64,000 bases of DNA, taken from NCBI RefSeq assembly GCF_018327705.1, contig NZ_BNEM01000002.1, positions 992,001-1,056,000 on the forward strand. The letters run 5' to 3'. This document shows, in pieces, positions 56,689 through 64,000 of this stretch (the first letter of the stretch is position 1; every line of letters begins with the position of its first letter). The translations under genes were made by a program, and so were the position numbers. A model generated the notes under the pieces. The model was not told where the DNA came from. It ran no database searches and saw only the letters and a program-made list of their open reading frames with translations. The DNA is from Catellatospora sp. TT07R-123 (lineage in GTDB: Bacteria > Actinomycetota > Actinomycetes > Mycobacteriales > Micromonosporaceae).

Positions 56689-57747
56689 GTGCCGATGCCC
56701 GCGCCTAGTTCCCGCCCCACGCTCGCGATGATCGCCCGCGAGGCGCACGTGACCGTGCCCACGGTCTCCAAGGTGCTCAACGGGCACAGCGACATCTCCA
56801 GCGAGACCCGCCGCCGGGTGGAGACCCTGCTCACCGTGTACGGCTACGAGCGCCCGCGCTCCGCGCGGCGCCGCGAGCACCGGGGCAACCTCGTCGACTT
56901 CGTGATCAACGAGCTGGACTCGGCGTGGGGCCTGTCCCTGCTGACCGGGGTCGAGCAGGTCGTCGAGGACGCCGGGGCGGGCCTGGTCGTGACGGTGCTG
57001 CACAACCGGGCCAGCCTGACCCGCCGGTGGCTGGACGCGGTCACCGCGCGCGGTTCGCAGGGCGCGATCCTGATCCTGTCCCAGCTGGCCGAGGAGCACC
57101 AGGCCGAGCTGCGGCGCCGTACGGTGCCGTTCGTGCTGGTGGACGGGATCGAGCAGCCGTCCCCGCAGGTGCCCAGCGTCGGTGCGACCAACTTCGCCGG
57201 GGGCTACGCCGCCGCCCAGCACCTGCTGGAGCTGGGCCACCGCCGGATCGGCGCGATCAGCGGTCCGGAGCCGCTGCTGTGCAGCCGCGCCCGGCTGGCC
57301 GGTTTCCGGGCGGCCCTGGAGGCGGCCGGGGTCGAGCCCGACCGCGAGCTGATCAGGTTCGGCAATTTCCACCACGACGGCGGGTTCCGCCGTGCCCAGG
57401 AGCTGCTGGACCTCGCCGACCGGCCCACCGCGATCTTCGCGGGCTCCGACCAGCAGGCCACCGGGGTCTACGAGGCCGCGCGCCTGGCCGGGTTGCAGAT
57501 CCCGCGCGATCTGAGCGTCATCGGGTTCGACGACCTGATCTACGCCCAGTGGACGTCGCCGCCGCTGACGACGGTCCGGCAGCCGCTCCAGGAGATGGGC
57601 ACGGCCGCCACCCAGATGCTGCTGCGCCTGATCAACGGCGAGCGGCTGGACACCCCGCGCATCGAGCTGGCCACCGAGCTGGTGGTCCGGGCCAGCACCG
57701 CCCCGCCCCGCGACTCGCGCGCGGCGAATCGCGGGACACCTGCGTAA
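56689..57747 (+). CDS. LacI family transcriptional regulator
   Basis: 352 aa. The LacI HTH is at about residues 10-32 (PTLAMIAREAHVTVPTVSKVLNGHSDIS), followed by the hinge region and a periplasmic-binding-protein-like effector domain (GFDDLIYAQWTSPPLTTVRQPLQEMG is the typical C-terminal signature). Likely sugar-responsive. A GTG at 56689 and an ATG at 56695 are both in frame without a clear SD; either could be used. No sugar gene is adjacent, but GH51, GH10 and GH3 genes are in the window. The effector is unknown. Confidence 0.92.
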   Translation: MPMPAPSSRPTLAMIAREAHVTVPTVSKVLNGHSDISSETRRRVETLLTVYGYERPRSARRREHRGNLVDFVINELDSAWGLSLLTGVEQVVEDAGAGLVVTVLHNRASLTRRWLDAVTARGSQGAILILSQLAEEHQAELRRRTVPFVLVDGIEQPSPQVPSVGATNFAGGYAAAQHLLELGHRRIGAISGPEPLLCSRARLAGFRAALEAAGVEPDRELIRFGNFHHDGGFRRAQELLDLADRPTAIFAGSDQQATGVYEAARLAGLQIPRDLSVIGFDDLIYAQWTSPPLTTVRQPLQEMGTAATQMLLRLINGERLDTPRIELATELVVRASTAPPRDSRAANRGTPA

Positions 57748-57868
57748 GCTGGCTCGGAGCACGCTGAAGTACGCATCAATGGAGGACACCCCCGGGCTTG
57801 TGTGCAGAAGCTCCTGGTTGTTCGCGTCGTCGCGCACCGACACCGATCTGGAACCTTGAGGAGCCGAC

Positions 57869-58207
57869 ATGGCCCATCGCACGCTGCGCGGAAGCCGGCC
57901 AGGCGCCGCGGACCGCATACCCGTCCGGGAGACCGCGTTCGCGGCCCGGCAGACCTGCGAGTTCCGCTGCGCCAACGACCACCGCTTCGTGGTCCAGTTC
58001 GCGCTGGACGTCGAAGCTCCGTCCACCTGGGACTGCAAGTTCGACGGGAGCTCCGCGCGGCTGGTCGGCGGGCCCGAGCGCGAGCCGGAGCACGAGAAGG
58101 CCGCGCGTACGCCGTGGGACATGCTCCTGCAGCGCCGCTCGATCGAGGACCTGGAGGTTCTGCTGGCCGAGCGGCTGGACCACATACGGGCACGTCGAGG
58201 GAGCTGA
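57869..58207 (+). CDS. rbpA: RNA polymerase-binding protein RbpA
   Basis: 112 aa, matching the length of RbpA. The N-terminal MAHRTLRGSRPGA, the core beta domain with TCEFRCANDHRFVVQFALD and the C-terminal sigma-interacting WDMLLQRRSIEDLEVLLAERLDHIRARR are characteristic. Cys in TCEFRC and WDCK could bind zinc, as in the Streptomyces homologue. RbpA binds RNA polymerase and the primary sigma factor, stabilising open complexes, and is essential or growth-limiting in actinobacteria. ATG at 57869 follows TTGAGGAG. Followed by cspA and a DEAD-box helicase gene, a transcription and cold-stress neighbourhood. Confidence 0.95.
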   Translation: MAHRTLRGSRPGAADRIPVRETAFAARQTCEFRCANDHRFVVQFALDVEAPSTWDCKFDGSSARLVGGPEREPEHEKAARTPWDMLLQRRSIEDLEVLLAERLDHIRARRGS

Positions 58208-58299
58208 AGCGGAAAGAGCGGCCCGCATTCCCGCCCGGCGGGTAAGGCGTGACACACCGGTTCCCCCCGGCCAAACCCACCCCGCCGGGCAGACAGGGG

Positions 58300-58461
58300 T
58301 ATGGTGGAGAGACAGTTTCTTGTTCGTGGTCTTTCCACCTCCTCGGGTCGATGTGTCCCCGGGGTCGGGTTCTCCGTTCGGATTACCGCGGTTACCGCTG
58401 CTCGAGACGGCCCCACCGGGCCTCGCAGCGCGCGCGGCCCAATCCGTAGAAGGAGATCCAC
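58300..58461 (+). promoter_or_regulatory. cspA promoter and long 5' leader
   Basis: TATGGT at 58300-58305 is a plausible -10, placing the transcription start near 58312 and giving a leader of about 150 bases before the cspA ATG. The leader ends in the strong SD GAAGGAGAT. Long structured leaders are characteristic of bacterial cold-shock genes, where temperature alters translation. The promoter position is inferred. Confidence 0.5.
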
Positions 58462-58665
58462 ATGGCCACCGGCACCGTGAAATGGTTCAACGCCGACAAG
58501 GGCTTCGGCTTCATCACCGTCGACGGCGGCACCGCTGACGTCTTCGTCCACCACTCGGTCATCCAGATCGAGGGCTACCGCGAGCTGCGCGAGAACGAGC
58601 GCGTCGAGTTCGGCATCGTGCAGGGCCCGAAGGGTCCGCAGGCCGAGTCCGTACGCCTGATCTGA
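58462..58665 (+). CDS. cspA: Cold-shock protein
   Basis: 67 aa CSD protein. RNP1 KGFGFI and RNP2 VFVHHS are intact and spaced as usual within a five-strand OB fold, and [18 protein letters not shown] is the actinomycete CspA start. Single-stranded RNA/DNA chaperone in cold acclimation and general growth. Strong SD (GAAGGAGAT) before ATG 58462, a long leader upstream (58300-58461) and tandem terminators after it (58671-58692 and 58696-58737). A DEAD-box RNA helicase follows, a functional partner in cold-shock RNA remodelling. Confidence 0.97.
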   Translation: MATGTVKWFNADKGFGFITVDGGTADVFVHHSVIQIEGYRELRENERVEFGIVQGPKGPQAESVRLI

Positions 58666-58670
58666 CCGAC

Positions 58671-58692
58671 CCCGCGCCGGGATCGGCGCGGG
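58671..58692 (+). terminator. First hairpin terminator after cspA
   Basis: 9-bp perfect stem (58671-58679 with 58684-58692) around a 4-base loop, 6 bases after the cspA stop. Confidence 0.8.
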
Positions 58693-58695
58693 AAC

Positions 58696-58737
58696 GTGGT
58701 GCCGGTTCTGTGACACTGTCTGCGGAACCGGCACCAC
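58696..58737 (+). terminator. Second hairpin after cspA
   Basis: 13-bp perfect stem (58696-58708 with 58725-58737) with a 16-base loop immediately after the first hairpin, giving a tandem terminator that isolates cspA from the helicase gene. Confidence 0.75.
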
Positions 58738-58828
58738 CGCATCACCCCCACCAGGTTCGCCCGGTCGACTCTTCCCGCCGCCGGGTCGAGGACCTTCGCG
58801 CGGCGTGCCGACAGCGAGAGGCTCCACC

Positions 58829-60223
58829 GTGACGACCCCAGTACGCCGACCCAGGCGACGGCCGAAGGCCGCCCCGACCGCCAGGACCGCGCCCACCGAC
58901 GCGCCAGCCGCCACCGCCAGGACCGCGGCCATCCACGCGCCCACGGCGCCCGCCGGGCCTGACGCGCAGAGCTTCGCCGAACTGCCGCTGCACCCCGCGC
59001 TCGCCCGGACGTTGACCGACCACGGGCTCACCGTGCCGTCACCCATCCAGGCACGCTCGATCGCCGACGCCGTCGCCGGACGGGACCTGCTCGGCCGCGC
59101 GCGCACCGGCTCCGGCAAGACCCTCGCCTTCGGGCTGCCCATGCTGACCCGGCTGGCCGGACGGCGCGCGACCGCCCGCCGACCCCTGGCGCTGGTCCTG
59201 GTCCCCACCCGGGAACTGGCCGCCCAGGTCGGCGACGCCCTGGCTCCGTACGCCAAGGCGGTCGGACTGCGCAGCGTGACGGTGGTCGGCGGCCTGTCCC
59301 TCGGCCGCCAGAGCGACCAGCTGCGCGCCGGCGCCGAGATCCTGATCGCCACCCCGGGACGCCTCATCGACCTGCTCGAACGCGGCGCCTGCCGACTCGA
59401 CGAGGTCGGCATCACGGTGCTGGACGAGGCCGACCAGATGGCCGACATGGGCTTCCTGCCGCAGGTCACCTCGCTGCTGTCGGCCACCGCACCGGACGGC
59501 CAGCGCATGCTGTTCTCCGCCACCCTCGACGGCGACGTCGACCGGCTCGTCCGCCGCTTCCTGAAGAACCCCGCGCGGCACTCGGTCGAGACGCCCGCCG
59601 TCGCGGCTGCCACCATGCAGCACCACCTGCTGCACATCGACGCGGCCGACAAGGACACCGCCACCGCTCACATCGGCGCCCGCGACGGCCGGGTGATCAT
59701 GTTCGTGAAGACGAAGCACCGCGCCGACCGGGTGGCCCGGCGGCTGCTGGCCAGCGGTGTCACCGCCGCCGCGCTGCACGGCGGGAAGTCCCAGCCGCAG
59801 CGCACGCGCATCCTCGACCAGTTCCGGTCCGGCGCCGTCAACGCGCTCATCGCCACCGACCTGGCGGCCCGGGGAATCCACATCGACGACCTCGACCTGG
59901 TCGTCAACATCGACCCGCCCACCGACGCCAAGGACTACCTGCACCGCGGCGGCCGCACCGCGCGCGCCGGACGCAGCGGCACCGTCGTCACCCTCGTGGC
60001 CGACCACGAGCGCCGGGACGCCGCCCGCCTGCTGGCGGCCGCCGGGGTCAGCGCCCGGACGACTGCCGTACGCCCGCACGACCACGAGCTGTCCCGCATC
60101 ACCGGCGCCCGGACCCCGTCCGGCACCCCCGCCGAGCTTCCCGCCGCCCCCGCGCGGCAGGCAGCCGAGGCCGAGACGCCCGGCACCCGCCGCACCCGCT
60201 CGCCTCGCCGCCGACACCGCTGA
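58829..60223 (+). CDS. DEAD-box ATP-dependent RNA helicase (RhlE/DeaD type)
   Basis: 464 aa from GTG 58829, which has GAGAGG at a good distance; an in-frame GTG at 58805 has none. A basic, Ala/Thr-rich N-terminal tail (~45 residues) precedes the helicase core: the Q motif (FAELPLHPALARTLTDHGLTVPSPIQ), motif I ARTGSGKT, motif Ia PTRELAAQ, motif II DEAD (VLDEADQM), motif III SAT, motif V ATDLAARGI and motif VI HRGGRTARAG. The C-terminal tail is Pro/Arg-rich. Unwinds structured RNA; together with CspA likely a cold-stress or ribosome-assembly function. It has its own promoter region after the cspA terminators. Confidence 0.93.
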   Translation: MTTPVRRPRRRPKAAPTARTAPTDAPAATARTAAIHAPTAPAGPDAQSFAELPLHPALARTLTDHGLTVPSPIQARSIADAVAGRDLLGRARTGSGKTLAFGLPMLTRLAGRRATARRPLALVLVPTRELAAQVGDALAPYAKAVGLRSVTVVGGLSLGRQSDQLRAGAEILIATPGRLIDLLERGACRLDEVGITVLDEADQMADMGFLPQVTSLLSATAPDGQRMLFSATLDGDVDRLVRRFLKNPARHSVETPAVAAATMQHHLLHIDAADKDTATAHIGARDGRVIMFVKTKHRADRVARRLLASGVTAAALHGGKSQPQRTRILDQFRSGAVNALIATDLAARGIHIDDLDLVVNIDPPTDAKDYLHRGGRTARAGRSGTVVTLVADHERRDAARLLAAAGVSARTTAVRPHDHELSRITGARTPSGTPAELPAAPARQAAEAETPGTRRTRSPRRRHR

Positions 60224-60254
60224 CCCCTCCCCTACCAGCCCCCGGACACTTACT

Positions 60255-60271
60255 CGGATAGCCGCCATCCG
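60255..60271. promoter_or_regulatory. Inverted repeat over the Rrf2 promoter (candidate operator)
   Basis: CGGAT (60255-60259) and ATCCG (60267-60271) flank seven bases, just upstream of the -10. The position is appropriate for autoregulation by the downstream Rrf2 protein. Inference. Confidence 0.4.
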
Positions 60272-60278
60272 CGATGCG

Positions 60279-60284
60279 TAGGAT
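60279..60284 (+). promoter_or_regulatory. -10 element (TAGGAT) of a leaderless Rrf2-gene transcript
   Basis: TAGGAT lies exactly six bases before the ATG at 60291, so the transcript probably begins at the start codon. The TAGGATG sequence could alternatively act as a weak SD. Confidence 0.5.
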
Positions 60285-60290
60285 GGTGCG

Positions 60291-60761
60291 ATGAAGATGT
60301 CCGGCGGCGTGGAGTGGGCGCTGCACTGCTGCTTCGCGCTGACGGCGGCCACCGAGCCGGTGCCCGCCGTCCGGCTGGCGCAGCTGCACGACGTGTCCCC
60401 CAGCTACCTGGCCAAGCAGTTGCAGGAGCTGTCCCGCGCCGGGCTGGTGCGCTCGGTGCAGGGCAAGGCGGGCGGCTACCTGCTCACCCGCCCGGCCGAC
60501 CAGATCACGGTGCTGGACGTCGTGGAGGCGATCGACGGGCCCGCGGCCGCGTTCGTGTGCACCGAGGTCCGCCAGCGCGGCCCGCTCGCGACCCCGCCGG
60601 AGCAGTGCACCGCCCCCTGCGGCATCGCCAAGGTCATGTACGACGCCGATCGCGCCTGGCGGCAGTCGCTGCGCCAGGTGACCATCGCCGACCTGGCCCG
60701 CGCCACCGGCCCCGAAGCCGCCGCCGGCGTCCGCGCCTGGCTGTCCACCGGCCGCCCCTGA
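60291..60761 (+). CDS. Rrf2 family transcriptional regulator
   Basis: 156 aa. The winged helix shows VEWALHCCFALTAA, VRLAQLHDVSPSYLAKQLQELSRAGLVRSVQGKAGGYLLTRPADQITVLDVVEAIDG, the classic Rrf2 pattern. Three cysteines follow (FVCTEVRQRGPLATPPEQCTAPCGI): C-x16-C-x3-C, which could ligate an iron-sulfur cluster, although the spacing differs from IscR and NsrR. A redox, iron or NO response is plausible. Probably leaderless. Convergent with the arabinofuranosidase gene, no related gene nearby. Confidence 0.9.
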   Translation: MKMSGGVEWALHCCFALTAATEPVPAVRLAQLHDVSPSYLAKQLQELSRAGLVRSVQGKAGGYLLTRPADQITVLDVVEAIDGPAAAFVCTEVRQRGPLATPPEQCTAPCGIAKVMYDADRAWRQSLRQVTIADLARATGPEAAAGVRAWLSTGRP

Positions 60762-60828
60762 CCCGCCCGCACCCGCCGACCGGATCGTCCGGGGAACGAA
60801 CCCCGTCCGGCACCGCTCGGTGCGTGCG

Positions 60829-62364
60829 TCACGCTCGCGAGGCCGGCTCCAGCCGGATCACGTTCCAGGAGACCGGCGCAAGCAGGACCGCCACGCCGTC
60901 GCGGTCGCCCGAGATCGACGGGTTGGCTCGTGGCGACACCCGGTCGGGCTCGTCGGCGGTGTTGCGCGCGTACGGGTCCTGCGCCGTGAGCGTGGACGCC
61001 TCGACGATCCGTACCGAACCCATCGCCCGGGTGTCGATCGACAGCGACAGCGGCGTGTCCAGCGAGCGGTTCACCGCGAACACCGTGGTGCTGCCCGTGG
61101 CCGCGTCGTGGGTGGCGACGGCGTGCAGGGTGGGGACGTCGCCGTACTCGGCCGTCGGGTAGGCGGGTGAGGTCGGCTCCACGCGCAGCACGTCACCGGC
61201 GGCGTACCGGGACGCCTGGGCGAAGGGGTGGAAGGTGGTCTGCCGCCACGCCGCGCCGCCGGGCTCTGTCATGATCGGGGCGATCACGTTGACGAGCTGG
61301 GCCAGGCTGGCCGCCGTGACGCGATCAGCGTGCCGCAGCAGCGTGATGAGCAGGCTGCCGACGACGACCGCGTCGGCGAGGTGGTAGTGGTCCTCCAGCA
61401 GCCGCGGCGCCACCGGCCAGTCCGCCCCTTGCGGGGTCTGCGAGGCCGGCCGGTCCATGTACCAGACGTTCCACTCGTCGAACGAGATCTTGATGCGTTT
61501 GGCGGCGCGCTTCTTCGCCCTGATGTGGTCGGCCGTCGCCACGACATCATCGATGAAGTTTTCCATGTTGACCGCGCTGGCCAGGAAGCCGGCCAGGTCG
61601 CCGTTCTTCTCCTGGTAGTAGGCGTGGCAGGAGACATAGTCGACCAGGTCGTACGCGTGCTCCAGCACGGTCGCCTCCCACTGGCCGAACGTCGGCATCC
61701 CCGACCCGGAGCTGCCGCACGCCACCAGTTCCAGACCGGGGTCGACCATGCGCATCGCGCGGGCCGTCTCCGCGGCCAGCCGCCCGTACTCCTCAGCGGT
61801 CTTGTGCCCTATCTGCCATGGACCGTCCATCTCGTTGCCCAGGCACCACATCCGGATGCCGTGCGGCTGCCCGGCACCGTTGGCCACGCGCAGGTCCGAC
61901 AGCCGCGTCCCGGACGGGATGTTGCAGTACTCCAGCAGGTCCACCGCCTCCTGGACCCCCCGCGTGCCGAGGTTGACCGCCATCATCGGTTCGACACCGG
62001 CCCTGCGGGCCCAGCGGACGAACTCGTCCAGGCCGAACGTGTTCGGCTCGGTGCTGTGCCAGGCGAGATCCAGTCGCGTCGGCCGGTCCCGGACCGGTCC
62101 GACACCGTCCTCCCAGCGGTACCCGGAGACGAAGTTGCCGCCCGGGTAGCGCACCGTGCTGACGCCGAGTTCTCTGACCAGCTCGATCACGTCGGTGCGC
62201 AGCCCGTCCGCGTCGGCGCCGCGATGTCCGGGCTCGAAGATCCCGGTGTACACGCACCGGCCCAGATGCTCCACGAACGCACCGAAGGTACGCCGCGACA
62301 CCGGCGCGACCCGAAACGCCGGGTCCAGGGTCAGCCGCGCCGGGGCGGGTGCGAGTTCGGTCAT
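60829..62364 (-). CDS. Alpha-L-arabinofuranosidase, GH51
   Basis: 511 aa from ATG 62364 (SD GAAGGA); a longer frame upstream has no support. No signal peptide, so intracellular. GH51 barrel with ARLTLDPAFRVAPVSRRTFGAFVEHLGRCVYTGIFEPGH, the acid/base Glu in CLGNEMDG (about 178) and the nucleophile Glu in SFDEWNVW (about 297). Releases arabinose from arabinoxylan oligosaccharides imported after xylanase action. It is downstream of the secreted GH10 xylanase on the same strand, separated by 100 bases, so the two probably form a xylan-use operon. Confidence 0.95.
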   Translation of the reverse strand: MTELAPAPARLTLDPAFRVAPVSRRTFGAFVEHLGRCVYTGIFEPGHRGADADGLRTDVIELVRELGVSTVRYPGGNFVSGYRWEDGVGPVRDRPTRLDLAWHSTEPNTFGLDEFVRWARRAGVEPMMAVNLGTRGVQEAVDLLEYCNIPSGTRLSDLRVANGAGQPHGIRMWCLGNEMDGPWQIGHKTAEEYGRLAAETARAMRMVDPGLELVACGSSGSGMPTFGQWEATVLEHAYDLVDYVSCHAYYQEKNGDLAGFLASAVNMENFIDDVVATADHIRAKKRAAKRIKISFDEWNVWYMDRPASQTPQGADWPVAPRLLEDHYHLADAVVVGSLLITLLRHADRVTAASLAQLVNVIAPIMTEPGGAAWRQTTFHPFAQASRYAAGDVLRVEPTSPAYPTAEYGDVPTLHAVATHDAATGSTTVFAVNRSLDTPLSLSIDTRAMGSVRIVEASTLTAQDPYARNTADEPDRVSPRANPSISGDRDGVAVLLAPVSWNVIRLEPASRA

Positions 62365-62464
62365 GTCAGTCCTTCGTCGGTGGCCGGTCGGTCGCTGGTG
62401 CCCGCGACGTCGCCCCGGACCGGTGTGTCCCGGTCCGGGGCGACGGCTCACGGTTCGGCGTCGG

Positions 62465-64000
<1,536 letters not shown>

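Noticed and set aside
60790..60805. Small hairpin between the Rrf2 and GH51 genes
   Set aside because: Only a 5-bp stem (CGGGG/CCCCG); too weak to call a terminator with confidence.

Overview
The window is very GC-rich actinobacterial DNA. GTG/TTG starts, strong Shine-Dalgarno (SD) sites beside apparently leaderless genes, RbpA, SARP/BTAD regulators, CBM2- and CBM13-bearing secreted glycosidases and giant LamG/RHS secreted proteins all fit a filamentous actinomycete, most likely Micromonosporaceae (inference from gene content; no 16S, tRNA or other marker is present). I see no rRNA, tRNA, CRISPR array, insertion sequence or phage gene.

Layout. 1-3.4 kb: the N-terminal part of a zinc alcohol dehydrogenase, a long inverted repeat, a divergent SDR/TetR pair with a twin palindromic operator, a DUF5990 protein and a repeat-built membrane-anchored protein. 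3.5-9.3 kb: a large SARP-NB-ARC-TPR regulator divergent from a secreted three-repeat protein, then a YflT-like stress protein and a GT8 glycosyltransferase in an AT-rich patch. 9.3-13.1 kb: an SDR-TetR operon and a GGDEF protein with a degenerate HD-GYP tail. 13.1-21.5 kb: a likely conflict/signalling locus, made of a DUF4132-like protein, a Trypco1-type small protein divergent from a trypsin-nSTAND1-WD40 giant, and a protein with a NADAR-like C-terminus. 21.6-24.5 kb: a MarR regulator translationally coupled to a GH3 beta-glucosidase. 24.9-35.0 kb: a LamG protein, an RHS protein with a variable C-terminal tip, and two small membrane proteins in lower-GC DNA, resembling a polymorphic toxin-immunity locus. 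35.4-40.5 kb: a CBM2/beta-helix secreted protein, RecQ, a methyltransferase, an Imm32-like small protein and an orphan CBM2 remnant. 40.5-55 kb: a mosaic secreted PKD/RCC1/Calx-beta/PxKF protein, a FAD-linked oxidase, a bifunctional M4+M28 secreted protease and a SARP/AAA/LuxR regulator. 55-60.8 kb: DUF5997 divergent from a LysR effector domain lacking an HTH, a LacI regulator, then rbpA, cspA and a DEAD-box helicase (transcription and cold-stress block) and an Rrf2 regulator. 60.8-64 kb: GH51 arabinofuranosidase and GH10 xylanase.

Common themes are extracellular polymer degradation (GH3, GH10, GH51, CBM2, M4/M28 proteases), dense local regulation with visible operators (TetR x2, MarR, LacI, Rrf2, SARP x2), and two multi-gene loci of probable biological-conflict function (13.1-21.5 kb and 24.9-35.0 kb). 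The least-characterised and most attractive is the Trypco1 / trypsin-nSTAND1-WD40 locus, whose divergent promoter carries a clear palindromic operator.
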